From Saccharopolyspora gloriosae (GTDB taxonomy: Bacteria; Actinomycetota; Actinomycetes; Mycobacteriales; Pseudonocardiaceae), in the NCBI RefSeq assembly GCF_014203325.1, contig NZ_JACHIV010000001.1, forward strand, positions 5,395,501 through 5,459,500: DNA of 64,000 nucleotides. Reading direction: 5' to 3'. Positions 18,287-27,157 of this stretch are shown one piece after another (within the stretch, counting starts at the first letter, position 1; the number at the start of each line of letters is the position of its first letter). The notes beneath the pieces are model-generated. The model saw only the letters and a list, made by a program, of their open reading frames with translations, searched no databases and was not told the origin of the DNA. Position numbers and translations under genes: made by a program.

Positions 18287-19542
18287 CAGATTCCTCCCGC
18301 GAAACGGCCGGGGGCGAGTCGGTGTCCGGGGTCGAAGTGGTCTTTGATCCGCCTCGTCAGGCTGCGGATCCCGGCGGGTTGCGGTCCCCACGGGTCGAGG
18401 GCGTCGCGCACGGCGGCGGTTCCGCGTTCCAGCACGGCGTAGTCGAGCCGGTCGCGCAGTGCGGCGACGAGGTCGGCGACGGCGCGGGGGTCGGCGTCGG
18501 CGGGCAGTCCGGCGTGGAGCACGCCGAGTCCGGCGGCTCCGCGCAGCGCGGGCGACAGGCCGGTGTCGGCGGCGGCGCGGTCGGTGGCGGTGAGCAGCGC
18601 GGTCAGCGCGGCGGGTTCGGCGCCGAGCCGCAGCGCGTTGTCCGCGGGCCCGAACGGGTGCTGCCCCCACCAGTCGGGCGTGCGGTCGGTGACGGTGCCG
18701 CCGACGTCGCGGGCGAGCGCTTCGGCGCGGTCGTGGGTGGCGTCGGGGCGTCCTTCGAGCTGCGCGCTCACGGTGATGGCGCCGCCGGGTTCGGGGCGGT
18801 CGAGTTCGATGGCGGTGGGCATCGCCTGGCAGTGCCGGTAGGTGTCGACGATGGCGGCCGCGTCGGCGGCGCCTTCGACGGTGCTGCTGATCCAGCGGTG
18901 TTCGGCGGCGAGGGGGTGCAGCCGGAACACCACTTCGGTGATCACTCCGAGGGTGCCGAACGATCCGGTGTAGAGCTTGCCGAGGTCGTAGCCCGCGACG
19001 TTCTTGACGACTTTGCCGCCGGAGGTCGTGACGGTGCCGTCGGCGCGCACCACGGTGATGCCGATGAGCAGGTCGCGCACGCCGCCGAAGAAGTACCGGC
19101 CGGGACCGGAGGTCGCGGTGGCCACGACGCCGCCCGCGGTGGCGGTGCGGGCCGGCGGGTCGATGGGCAGTTGCTGGCCGGCTTCGGCGGCGGTGGCGTG
19201 CAGGGTGGCCAGCGGGGTGCCGGCTCGGGCGCTGAGCACCAGGTCACCGGCGGCGTGTTCGACGATCCCGCTGTCGGTGGACAGGTCCAGCAGAAGGTCC
19301 GCGGAGCGCGGCGCGGCGCCCCAGTCGAGTTTGCTGCCGGATCCGCGCGGCACGACGGTGAGTTCGTGTTCGGCGGCGGCGCGCAGGATCGCCGAGACGT
19401 CTTCGGTGCCCGCGGCCGCGGCGACCCACGTGGGCCGGACGCCGGCGACCTCGTCGGCGGCCGTCGCGTCGCGGATCTTGCCGGTGCCCGCCGCGGATTC
19501 CAGCGCGGCGCGGGCGGCGGGGGTGGTGGTGTTCGCGGGCAT
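18286..19542 (-). CDS. glcE: Glycolate oxidase FAD-binding subunit
   Basis: A 418-residue FAD_binding_4 protein. The N-terminal flavin domain shows VPRGSGSKLDWG, TATSGPGRYFFGGVRD and VKNVAGYDLGKLYTGSFGTLG; the C-terminal portion is less conserved. It is shorter than GlcD and lacks the complete GlcD C-terminal substrate domain, as expected for GlcE. Its ATG at 19542 overlaps the glcD stop (TGATG), and its stop overlaps the glcF start in the same way, so the three genes are tightly coupled. Confidence 0.88.
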   Translation of the reverse strand: MPANTTTPAARAALESAAGTGKIRDATAADEVAGVRPTWVAAAAGTEDVSAILRAAAEHELTVVPRGSGSKLDWGAAPRSADLLLDLSTDSGIVEHAAGDLVLSARAGTPLATLHATAAEAGQQLPIDPPARTATAGGVVATATSGPGRYFFGGVRDLLIGITVVRADGTVTTSGGKVVKNVAGYDLGKLYTGSFGTLGVITEVVFRLHPLAAEHRWISSTVEGAADAAAIVDTYRHCQAMPTAIELDRPEPGGAITVSAQLEGRPDATHDRAEALARDVGGTVTDRTPDWWGQHPFGPADNALRLGAEPAALTALLTATDRAAADTGLSPALRGAAGLGVLHAGLPADADPRAVADLVAALRDRLDYAVLERGTAAVRDALDPWGPQPAGIRSLTRRIKDHFDPGHRLAPGRFAGGI

Positions 19543-21032
19543 CAGAACTGGTCCGCCAATCCTGCTTCGGTGAGCGGGTGCACTCCGCGGCGCGGGCCGG
19601 GCACTTCGCCGCACAGCCGCGGTGTCGGGAACACCTTGCCGGGGTTGCAGATCCCGGCGGGGTCGAACGCGCACCGCACGAGTTGCATGGTGTCGAGGTC
19701 GTCGTCGGTGAACATCCGGCCCATGTACTTGACCTTGTCGGTGCCGACGCCGTGTTCTCCGGTGATGGAGCCGCCGTGTTCGATGCACAGGTCGAGGATC
19801 GCTCCCGAGACCGCTTCGGCGCGTTCCGCCGCGCCCCGCTCGGCGTCGTCGAACAGCACCAGGGGGTGCAGGTTGCCGTCTCCGGCGTGGAAGACGTTGG
19901 CGACGCGGACCCCGGAGTCGGCGGAGAGCCGGGCGATGCGGCCGAGGACTTCGGGCAGCGCGGTCCGCGGGATCACCCCGTCCTGCACGATGTAGTCGGG
20001 GCTGATGCGGCCGACGGCGGCGAACGCGGATTTGCGGCCCTTCCAGATCATGGCGCGTTCGTGGTCGTCGGCGGCGACGCGGATCTCGAAGGCGCCGTGC
20101 TCGTCGCAGTGCCGCCGCACTTCGGCGAAGGTGTGCTCGACTTCGGCGGCGGGGCCGTCGAGTTCGACGACGAGGACGGCGCCCGCGCCGTCGGGGTATC
20201 CGCAGTGGACGGCTTGTTCGGCGGCTTCGATGGCGAGCGCGTCCATCATTTCGATGGCGGCGGGCGTGACGCCGGCGCTGATGATGGCGGAGACGGCGGC
20301 GCCCGCGTCGTCGGTGGAGGCGAATCCGGCGAGCAGGGTCTGCACGACTTCCGGTTTTCGCAGCAACCGCACGGTGATCCGGGTGACGACGCCGAGCGTG
20401 CCTTCGCTGCCGATGAACGCGCCGAGCAGGTCGTAGCCGGGTGCTTCCCGCGCGGTGCCGCCGAGTTCGACGAGTTCGCCGTCGGGTGTCACGACCTGCA
20501 GTCCGAGGATGTGGTGGGTGGTGAACCCGTACTTGAGGCAGTGCGCGCCACCGGAGTTCTCGGCGACGTTGCCGCCGACGGAGCACACCTGCTGGCTCGA
20601 CGGGTCGGGCGCGAAGTAGTAGCCGTGCGGGGCGGCGGCGCCGGTGACGTCGAGGTTGATCACGCCGGGTTCGACGACGGCGCGCTGGTTGGCGACGTCG
20701 ACCTCCAGGATGCGGCGCATCTTCGAGGTCACGATGAGCACGCCTTCGGAGTGCGGCAGCGCCCCGCCGGACAGGCCGGTGCCGGAGCCGCGCGCGACGA
20801 AGGGCACCTGCTGTTCGGCGCAGGCCGCGACGACGTGCTGGACCTGCTCGGTGTTCTCCGGCAGGACGACCAGGGCGGGCACCACCCGGTAGCTGGCCAG
20901 GCCGTCGCATTCGTAGGTGCGGCGCCGTTGCGGGTCGGTGATCACCGCGTTCTCCGGGAGCACGTCGCGGATGCGCCGCACCAACCGGTCGAGGTCGGCG
21001 CCGGGGACCGCGGTGATGCCGGTCGAGGACAT
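19542..21032 (-). CDS. glcD: Glycolate oxidase FAD-linked catalytic subunit
   Basis: A 496-residue flavoprotein oxidising glycolate (or D-lactate) to glyoxylate (or pyruvate). The PP-loop FAD domain is seen in VARGSGTGLSGGA and GGNVAENSGGAHCLKYG, and the FAD-oxidase C-terminal domain in NVFHAGDGNLHP and ITGEHGVGTDKVKYM. The ATG at 21032 has GGAGG 7 nt upstream; a GTG six bases earlier is possible. It is the first gene of glcD-glcE-glcF, followed by lctP. A promoter and operator-like dyad lie just upstream. Confidence 0.92.
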   Translation of the reverse strand: MSSTGITAVPGADLDRLVRRIRDVLPENAVITDPQRRRTYECDGLASYRVVPALVVLPENTEQVQHVVAACAEQQVPFVARGSGTGLSGGALPHSEGVLIVTSKMRRILEVDVANQRAVVEPGVINLDVTGAAAPHGYYFAPDPSSQQVCSVGGNVAENSGGAHCLKYGFTTHHILGLQVVTPDGELVELGGTAREAPGYDLLGAFIGSEGTLGVVTRITVRLLRKPEVVQTLLAGFASTDDAGAAVSAIISAGVTPAAIEMMDALAIEAAEQAVHCGYPDGAGAVLVVELDGPAAEVEHTFAEVRRHCDEHGAFEIRVAADDHERAMIWKGRKSAFAAVGRISPDYIVQDGVIPRTALPEVLGRIARLSADSGVRVANVFHAGDGNLHPLVLFDDAERGAAERAEAVSGAILDLCIEHGGSITGEHGVGTDKVKYMGRMFTDDDLDTMQLVRCAFDPAGICNPGKVFPTPRLCGEVPGPRRGVHPLTEAGLADQF

Positions 21033-21067
21033 GGGCACGCCTCCTCAGCATCGAGGATTTCGCTATG

Positions 21068-21122
21068 CGGAATTGCCATTCCGAACATCGGGAACTTTAG
21101 GCGGATCTGCGCATAGATACAA
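21068..21122 (-). promoter_or_regulatory. Candidate glcD promoter with overlapping dyad operator
   Basis: On the minus strand a -35-like TTGTAT and a -10-like TAAAGT are separated by 17 bp (21117-21122 and 21094-21099). Ten bases downstream of the -10 lies a perfect dyad, CGGAAT-N4-ATTCCG (21068-21083), positioned over the expected transcription start, as for a repressor. No regulator gene is adjacent. Confidence 0.55.
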
Positions 21123-21271
21123 GAGGTCGACAAGGCCTCCCGCTCCCCCTATTGTGCCTCGCACCACTGTGATCGACACCGCGCGCGACGGCCGAATCGG
21201 TGGAACCCACCCGGTGATCGGACCGCACTGGCTACGCTCCCTGAAAACGTTCGGATCTGGGGAGATTTTTC

Positions 21272-21796
21272 ATGTCCAGTGCTCAGCAGCGCATCCAGGA
21301 GATGCTGGCCCGCTTCGAGGAGCAGGCGACCGCCGCGGCACAGCTCAAGGACAAGATGGGCGCGATCCGCGGTGAGGCGCGCAGCCAGGACGGCGCGGTC
21401 ACGGTCGCCGTCGCCCCCTCCGGAGCCGTCCTCGACCTGCGCCTGAGCCAGCAGGCGATGCGCCAGTCCCACACCGCCCTGCAGCAAGCGATCATGCAGA
21501 CCATCCGGCAGGCCACCCAGCAGGCCGCGGAGACGATGAACGCCACCGTGGAACCGGTGCTGGGCGACCGCGCCGAGCAGTTCCGCGAGGCCTACAACGC
21601 CCACGGCGCCCAGCCCCCGGCCGGTCTCGACGACCAGCCCGCGGCTCGCCCGGAACCGCCCGCCGCACCGCCGCGCGCGGAAACCCCGCCCGCCGCGCCG
21701 AACCGCCCCGCCCCGAACGCGCCGAGCACCCCGCCGACCCGCCGCGGCCAGGACTGGGACGACGAGGACTTCTCCCGGGACTCGTTCCTGCGCTGA
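21272..21796 (+). CDS. YbaB/EbfC-family nucleoid-associated-type protein
   Basis: A 174-residue protein. The N-terminal 100 residues fit the YbaB/EbfC fold: an initial helix (QRIQEMLARFEEQA), a beta hairpin (AVTVAVAPSGAVLDLRL) and long helices. An Ala/Pro-rich disordered stretch follows, ending in an acidic/aromatic tail (DWDDEDFSRDSFLR), typical of the actinobacterial version often found near ESX-type genes; no ESX gene is present here. ATG at 21272 after GGGGAG. It is monocistronic and divergent from glcD. DNA binding is a family-level inference only. Confidence 0.82.
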   Translation: MSSAQQRIQEMLARFEEQATAAAQLKDKMGAIRGEARSQDGAVTVAVAPSGAVLDLRLSQQAMRQSHTALQQAIMQTIRQATQQAAETMNATVEPVLGDRAEQFREAYNAHGAQPPAGLDDQPAARPEPPAAPPRAETPPAAPNRPAPNAPSTPPTRRGQDWDDEDFSRDSFLR

Positions 21797-21802
21797 ACCC
21801 GC

Positions 21803-22678
21803 CTACGCCGCTCCCAGCGCCGCGACGGCGCGGGCCGACGGGTACGCGGGTTCGCCGAGGCGTTCCACGGCGCGCAGCACGTGATCGGCGGGGAAGCGCC
21901 AGCGGATCGCCCCCGGCACCGCGAGACCCGTCGCTCTGGCGGCCCGCAGCCCCGCCGTCACCGCGGCGCGCGGGAACGCGGGCCGGCCGTAGATCCGCCG
22001 CGCCCACCCGGGCAGCAGCGAGTAGGCGAGGTGCCCTACAGGCCGGTAGGCCAGGTTCACCCCGGACCGCCACCACTCGGGGAACGGCCGGTGCAGGAAG
22101 CGGTAGATCAGCTCGGCGTCCTCGGTCCGCGCGAGCAGCGGCCGCATCCGGGCGAAGTAGGCCGCCATCTCCCGCCGGGAACCGGGCACGGTCGCCGGGT
22201 CGAGGCCGACGAGCCCCGCGCCGCGGCGCTGCTCGTCGAAGTACCGGTCGAGCAGCGCACCGGTGAGCGGGAATCCGCCGCGCCGCACCACCGACGCGAA
22301 CGAGGCGACCTCGGCGCAGTGCACCCACCGCAGCAGTTCCGGCTCGTCGAGCCGGATCGGTGAGCCGTCGCGGGGGTCGGTGGCGGTGAGGATCGAATGC
22401 ACGTGCCGCACCCGCGCCGCGGCGCGGTCCACTTCGGCGCGGCCACCGTAGGTGGCGAGTCCGACGAACGCGCTGGTGCGCCGCAGCCTGCCGAGCGGGT
22501 CGCGCTGGAAATCGGAGTTCTGCACGACGCCCGCGACCGCGCGCGGGTGCAGCGCCTGCAGGTACAGGCTGCAGATCCCGGCCGCCCACATGGCCGGGTC
22601 GCCGTGCAGGTGCCAGCTCACCGCATCCGGGCCGAAGTAGCCCCGGCCCGGGGTGTCGAACGCGTCCTCGCCGGTCAT
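21803..22678 (-). CDS. MpaB-family (DUF2236) putative oxygenase
   Basis: A 291-residue protein of the DUF2236/MpaB family, which includes haem-dependent latex-clearing proteins and fungal MpaB. Typical stretches are the N-terminal SWHLHGDPAMWAAGI and LQALHPRAVAG, a central VHCAEVASF and a Trp/Arg-rich C-terminal region. No signal peptide is seen. It is the second gene after the phosphatase gene, 32 bp apart, and so probably co-transcribed. It converges with the ybaB-like gene, only 6 bp from stop to stop. The actual reaction is unknown. Confidence 0.82.
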   Translation of the reverse strand: MTGEDAFDTPGRGYFGPDAVSWHLHGDPAMWAAGICSLYLQALHPRAVAGVVQNSDFQRDPLGRLRRTSAFVGLATYGGRAEVDRAAARVRHVHSILTATDPRDGSPIRLDEPELLRWVHCAEVASFASVVRRGGFPLTGALLDRYFDEQRRGAGLVGLDPATVPGSRREMAAYFARMRPLLARTEDAELIYRFLHRPFPEWWRSGVNLAYRPVGHLAYSLLPGWARRIYGRPAFPRAAVTAGLRAARATGLAVPGAIRWRFPADHVLRAVERLGEPAYPSARAVAALGAA

Positions 22679-22710
22679 CGTCGACCTCCGTCGCCGTCAC
22701 GCCACCGCGA

Positions 22711-23871
22711 TCACCCTTGCGCCACGAGCAAGGGGACGAACTGCTCGGCCGCGGTGAGCGAACCGTGGTGCCCGCGCAGCGAGGACTCCCCCGGTTCCAC
22801 CGCGGAGCGAATCACCGCCGTATCGCGCAGCACCGCCAGCACGTCGCCGATGCGCGGGCGCACCGAGTCGGCCACGACGGGGCCGAACCAGCCTTCGTCG
22901 ACGGCCTGCTCACCGGTCACCACCGCGCCGCGCTCCCCCAGCACCCCGCGCCACGCATGCAGCACGTCGTCGCGCGCACCGGGTTCGGAGTAGACGTGGC
23001 GGGCTCGGGCGTCGCCGCCGAGCAGCCGGACACCGGCGCTCAACGCGGGATCGGTGTCGGCGTCGACCGTGTCCGCCGGGTCGACGGTGACCATGCCGTG
23101 GTCGGCGACGACGAGCAGCTGGGAGCCGCCGGGCAGTCGCTGCGCGATCGAGGACACCAGCGTGTCGACCTGCGCGAGCTGGATCCGCCAGGGCAGCGAG
23201 CCGGGCCCGTGCCCGTGCCCGACGAGGTCGAGGTGGCCGTGGTAGGCGTAGCACAGCGCGGGGCCGGGTTCGGCGAGCGCGGCGAGCACTTCCGCGCCGA
23301 GGTCGCCGAGCGCGTGCACCCCGCGGAAGTCGCCGCCGCGCAGCGCGGCCCTGGTCAGCCCGGTGCCGCCGAACTCGGCGGGAGCCACCGAGCGCACCTG
23401 GACGCCCGCGTCGGCGGCGCGTTGCAGCATCGTCGGCTCGGGCTGCGCGGTCTCCGGCGGCCACGCGTCGAGCAGGCTGCGCCGCTTCCCGCGCGCGTCG
23501 CGGGCGGTGCCGTGGGTGGCCCAGGCCAGCGGGTGCAGCAGGCCGCCGGACGGTTCGGCGAAGGTGTAGCCGACGATGCCGTGCGCCCCGGCTGCCAAGC
23601 CGGTGCCGAGCGAGGTGATGCTGGTGGCCGTCGTGGTGGGGAACCCGGCCAGCAGCGGCTCGCGGGTCGCCAGCGCGGCCAGGAACGGGGCGTCGGCGGC
23701 GTGCTCGTGCAGCAGGGACCAGCCGAGCCCGTCGACGAGCAGCACCGCCGCCGCCCGGCATCGCGGAATCCCGAGGGTGTCGGTGAATCCCGCGACGCCG
23801 AGGGCGGCGAGCGTCGAGGGCAGCACGTCGGACAGCGCACGATCCGCGCCGGGAGTGACCATCCAGTCCAT
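22711..23871 (-). CDS. Alkaline-phosphatase-superfamily phosphodiesterase/pyrophosphatase
   Basis: A 386-residue metal-dependent hydrolase resembling nucleotide pyrophosphatase/phosphodiesterases. The first metal Asp is in AVLLVDGLGW, the Thr nucleophile region is FPTTTATS, and the remaining metal ligands are in HLDLVGHGHG, VVADHGM and LRGHHGS. No signal peptide is visible. ATG at 23871. It leads a likely two-gene unit with the downstream MpaB-family gene. Upstream is a fragment of the second repeat family. Substrate unknown. Confidence 0.87.
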   Translation of the reverse strand: MDWMVTPGADRALSDVLPSTLAALGVAGFTDTLGIPRCRAAAVLLVDGLGWSLLHEHAADAPFLAALATREPLLAGFPTTTATSITSLGTGLAAGAHGIVGYTFAEPSGGLLHPLAWATHGTARDARGKRRSLLDAWPPETAQPEPTMLQRAADAGVQVRSVAPAEFGGTGLTRAALRGGDFRGVHALGDLGAEVLAALAEPGPALCYAYHGHLDLVGHGHGPGSLPWRIQLAQVDTLVSSIAQRLPGGSQLLVVADHGMVTVDPADTVDADTDPALSAGVRLLGGDARARHVYSEPGARDDVLHAWRGVLGERGAVVTGEQAVDEGWFGPVVADSVRPRIGDVLAVLRDTAVIRSAVEPGESSLRGHHGSLTAAEQFVPLLVAQG

Positions 23872-23880
23872 GCCGCACCT

Positions 23881-23936
23881 CTCCGGTGGTCGACCTGCTC
23901 AAGCCGGTCACTGCTCAGCGGCTCCGCCGCTGGCAG
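23881..23936. repeat. Fragment of the second (hairpin) repeat family
   Basis: About 50 bases closely match the right-hand part of the element at 52.7 kb (52808-52858), including TGCTCAAGCCGGTCACTGCT and then CAGCGGCTCCGC. It lies in the 99-bp gap before the phosphatase gene. No terminal inverted repeats are present here, so it is a partial copy. Confidence 0.75.
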
Positions 23937-23970
23937 GACGCGGACGAACAATGCCCGCCCGGACAGGTTC

Positions 23971-25113
23971 TCAGATTCCCAGCGAGCGCCCCACGATCTC
24001 CTTCATGATCTCGGTGGTGCCGCCGTAGATCGTCTGCACCCGCGAGTCCAGGAAGGCCTTCGCGACCGGGTACTCCATCATGTAGCCGTACCCGCCGTGC
24101 AGCTGCAGGCAGCGGTCCACGACGCGCTTGTTCATCTCGGTGAGCCACCACTTGGCCATGGCGGCGTGCTCCACGCTCAGTTCACCGCGAACGTGGTCGG
24201 CGACGCAACGGTCGGTGAACACGCGGCCGATCTGCACTTCGGTGGCCATCTCCGCCAGCTCGAAGCGGGTGTTCTGGAACTTGCCGATGGGGCGGCCGAA
24301 CGCGGTGCGGTCCCGGCAGTACTGCTTGGTGATCTCCAGGACCTTCTCGGCGCTGGCGATCGCGGCGACGGCGATGGACAGCCGCTCCTGCGGCAGGTTC
24401 TGCATCAGGTAGATGAAGCCCTGGCCCTCTTCGCCGAGCAGGTTCGTCGCGGGCACCCGCACGTCGTTGAAGTACAACTCCGCGGTGTCCTGCGACTTCT
24501 GGCCGATCTTGTCCAGGTTCCGGCCGCGCTCGAAGCCCTCCATGCCGCGTTCCACCACCAGTAGGCTGATGCCCTGGGCGCCCGCGTCCGGGTCGGTGCG
24601 GGCCGCGACGATCACCAGGTCGGCGTTGATGCCGTTGGAGATGAACGTCTTCTGCCCGTTGAGGACGTAGTGGTCGCCGTCGCGGACCGCCGTGGTGCGC
24701 ATGCCCTGCAGGTCGCTGCCCGCGCCCGGCTCGGTCATGGCGATCGCGGTGATCGTCTCGCCGGAGCAGAAACCGGGCAGCCACCGCCGCTTCTGCTCCT
24801 CGGTGCCCAGCCGCGTCAGGTACGGGAGGTTGATGTCGGTGTGCACCGGCGAGCCGAATCCGTTGATCCCGGCGTTGACCAGCTCTTCGTCGAGCACGAC
24901 GTTGAACCGGAAGTCGTCGACGCCGCCACCGCCGTACTCCTCGTCGACGGCCATGCCCAGCAGGCCCTGCTTGCCTGCGGCCAGCCACGCTTCGCGACTG
25001 ACCACGCCCGCCGCTTCCCACTCCTCCTGGTGGGGCAGCAGTTCCTTGGCGATGAACGCCTTGGCGGCCTCGCGGAACGCTTCGTGCTCCGCCTCGAACA
25101 GATCCCTGCGCAT
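23971..25113 (-). CDS. Acyl-CoA dehydrogenase
   Basis: A 380-residue FAD enzyme introducing the alpha-beta double bond into an acyl-CoA. Family signatures are AMTEPGAGSDLQ (about 125-136), NGQKTFISNG and the C-terminal LHGGYGYMMEYPVAK with IYGGTTEIMKEIV. The likely catalytic base is E243 in LPQERLSIA, the position used by long-chain and isovaleryl-CoA dehydrogenases, rather than a C-terminal Glu. It lies 78 bp after the racemase gene on the same strand and is probably co-transcribed with it. Chain-length or branched specificity is unknown. Confidence 0.92.
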   Translation of the reverse strand: MRRDLFEAEHEAFREAAKAFIAKELLPHQEEWEAAGVVSREAWLAAGKQGLLGMAVDEEYGGGGVDDFRFNVVLDEELVNAGINGFGSPVHTDINLPYLTRLGTEEQKRRWLPGFCSGETITAIAMTEPGAGSDLQGMRTTAVRDGDHYVLNGQKTFISNGINADLVIVAARTDPDAGAQGISLLVVERGMEGFERGRNLDKIGQKSQDTAELYFNDVRVPATNLLGEEGQGFIYLMQNLPQERLSIAVAAIASAEKVLEITKQYCRDRTAFGRPIGKFQNTRFELAEMATEVQIGRVFTDRCVADHVRGELSVEHAAMAKWWLTEMNKRVVDRCLQLHGGYGYMMEYPVAKAFLDSRVQTIYGGTTEIMKEIVGRSLGI

Positions 25114-25191
25114 CTGAGGTTCACGCTTCCTTTCAACAGCCCGTGCAGAACGTGTCGTCGTGGTCTTGGCAGCGGCGGAGCCCGAACTCGC

Positions 25192-26322
25192 TCACGCCTC
25201 GTGGATCGCTCCGGAGGCCAGCAGGTCGGCGGCGCCGGACACCTGCCAGTCCGCCAGCACCGCGGTGTCCGGCACGGCGACCGGGCGCGGCGGTGAACTC
25301 GGGGTGTGGGAGAAGCGCGGCGCGGGAGCGGGTTGCAGCACGCCGTCGGGGCTCGGCAACGTGCCGCGGGCGCGGATGTGCGGGTGGTTCTGGGCTTCGG
25401 TCATCGACAGCACCGGTGCGACGCAGGCGTCCGATCCGTCGAACACCTCCGTCCACTCCGCGCGGGTGCGCCGGGCGAAGACCTCCGCGAGCCGCTCGCG
25501 CAGCTCGGGCCAGTTCGCCGGGTCGTCGCGGTCCGGGGCCTGCTCGGTCAGGTCGAGGCGGGCGAGCAGTTCCGCGTAGAACTGCGGTTCCAGCGCGCCG
25601 ACCGCCATGTACTCGCCGTCGGAGGTCTCGTACACGTCGTAGTACGGGGCGCCGGTGTCGAGCATGTTCGTGCCGCGCTCGGTGTTCCACACGCCCGCAG
25701 CGTGGAAGCCGAACAGCATCGACCCCAGGTGCGCCGCACCGTCCACGATGGACGCGTCGACGACCTGGCCCTGCCCGCTGGTGCGCGCCTGCAGCACCGC
25801 CGCCAGCACGCCGACCGCCAGGTACATCGCACCGCCGCCGAAGTCGCCGAGCAGGTTCGCCGGGACCTGCGGGGGTCCGCCCTTGCGGCCGATGGCGTGC
25901 AGCATGCCGCTCAGCGCGATGTAGCCGACGTCGTGTCCCGCGGTCAACGCCAGCGGCCCGTCCTGGCCCCAGCCGGTCATCCGGCCGAACACGAGCTTCG
26001 GGTTGACCTCCCAGCACTGCTCCGGGCCCACTCCGAGCCGTTCGGCGACGCCCGGGCGGAAACCCTCGATCAGCACGTCGGCCTGCTCCACCAGCGCCAG
26101 CACCGCCGCCGGGCCCTGCTCGTGCTTGAGGTTCACCGACACCGCGCGCTTGCCGCGGTCCAGCAGGTCGTGCTGGTTCGGCCCGCCACCGGGCCGCCCC
26201 ACGCGCACCACGTCCGCGCCCAGGTCGGCCAGCAGCATGCCGCAGAACGGAGCAGGCCCGATGCCCGCCAGCTCCACCACTCGCACGCCCGCCAACGGAC
26301 CGCCGTTGCCTTCTGCCGTCAC
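25192..26322 (-). CDS. mcr: Alpha-methylacyl-CoA racemase (class III CoA-transferase fold)
   Basis: A 376-residue family III CoA-transferase protein. The residues specific to the mycobacterial racemase MCR are present: H130 in AGHDVGY, D160 in LLGDFGGG and E245 in ALEPQFYAEL. These favour a racemase over a formyl-CoA-type transferase. It would interconvert (R)- and (S)-2-methylacyl-CoA so that branched fatty acids or sterol side chains can enter beta-oxidation. The GTG at 26322 has GGAGAGG upstream. It is first in an operon with an acyl-CoA dehydrogenase and divergent from a MerR regulator. Confidence 0.88.
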   Translation of the reverse strand: MTAEGNGGPLAGVRVVELAGIGPAPFCGMLLADLGADVVRVGRPGGGPNQHDLLDRGKRAVSVNLKHEQGPAAVLALVEQADVLIEGFRPGVAERLGVGPEQCWEVNPKLVFGRMTGWGQDGPLALTAGHDVGYIALSGMLHAIGRKGGPPQVPANLLGDFGGGAMYLAVGVLAAVLQARTSGQGQVVDASIVDGAAHLGSMLFGFHAAGVWNTERGTNMLDTGAPYYDVYETSDGEYMAVGALEPQFYAELLARLDLTEQAPDRDDPANWPELRERLAEVFARRTRAEWTEVFDGSDACVAPVLSMTEAQNHPHIRARGTLPSPDGVLQPAPAPRFSHTPSSPPRPVAVPDTAVLADWQVSGAADLLASGAIHEA

Positions 26323-26383
26323 GCCTGCACCTCTCCGCCGGCGGCTGCCCGCCACGCACGACACCGTGTCGCGACGCAATTAG

Positions 26384-26404
26384 TGTTACATCGTTGGTGT
26401 CACA
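26384..26404. promoter_or_regulatory. Inverted-repeat operator between racemase and merR genes
   Basis: TGTTACA-N7-TGTCACA, one mismatch from a perfect dyad, 27 bp upstream of the merR start and 62 bp upstream of the racemase start. It has the same arms and spacer length as the site before fadA. Confidence 0.65.
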
Positions 26405-26430
26405 GCGGTCAAGGAGTAAGCTCCTCGACC

Positions 26431-27150
26431 ATGCTCCGAACCGCGGACGAAGAGCTCACCATCGACGAATTGGCCGCCCGCGCCGGCGTCACCGTGCGCA
26501 CCGTTCGCTTCTACGCGTCCCGAGGCCTGCTCCCCCCGCCGCGGCTGCGCGGCCGGCTCGGCCTCTACGGCGGCGACCACCTCGCGCGGCTCGACCTCAT
26601 CCGAGAACTGCAAGCGCTCGGGTTCACCCTCTCCGCCATCGAGCGCCACCTCGAGCGAATCCCCGACGACGCCACCCCCGAAGACCTCGCCCTGCAACGC
26701 GCCCTGCTCGCGCCGTGGACCAGCGACCAGAGCGAGGACCTCACCCGGCACGAGCTCAGCCAGCGCGCCGGCCGCCAGCTCGACGACGAACTGGTCCAGC
26801 AGCTCGTCGCCCTCGGCATCCTGCACGGCCTCGACGACGAACTCACCAGGGTGCGGCTGCCCAACACCGCGATGCTCGGCGTCGGCCTGCAGATACTCGA
26901 CCTGGGACTGCCCCTCGAAATGCTGTTGCAGGCCAAGGGGATCGTCGAGCAGCACACCACGCAGATCGCCGTCGAGCTGCGCGAACTGTTCGCCGCCAAC
27001 GTGCTGCGCCCCTACGTCGAACGCGGCCGCCCCGACGACGAGCGGGAACACGTCCGCGTCGCCACCGACCAGCTCCGGCCGCTGACCATCCAAGTGCTCG
27101 TCAACGGATTCCAGAACGCCGTCAACGACGTCATCCGCGACCACGTCTGA
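26431..27150 (+). CDS. MerR-family transcriptional regulator
   Basis: A 239-residue regulator. The winged helix-turn-helix (about residues 8-75) reads TIDELAARAGVTVRTVRFYA, then GLLPPPRLRGRLGLYGGDH, the standard MerR DNA-binding pattern. The C-terminal 150 residues are helical and larger than the metal-binding tails of classical MerR proteins, with no Cys cluster, so an organic or acyl-CoA effector is more likely. ATG at 26431; AAGGAG lies 14 nt upstream, a rather long spacing. It is divergent from the racemase/acyl-CoA dehydrogenase operon, with an operator between them, and so is probably its regulator. Confidence 0.88.
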   Translation: MLRTADEELTIDELAARAGVTVRTVRFYASRGLLPPPRLRGRLGLYGGDHLARLDLIRELQALGFTLSAIERHLERIPDDATPEDLALQRALLAPWTSDQSEDLTRHELSQRAGRQLDDELVQQLVALGILHGLDDELTRVRLPNTAMLGVGLQILDLGLPLEMLLQAKGIVEQHTTQIAVELRELFAANVLRPYVERGRPDDEREHVRVATDQLRPLTIQVLVNGFQNAVNDVIRDHV

Positions 27151-27157
27151 CCCCTCC

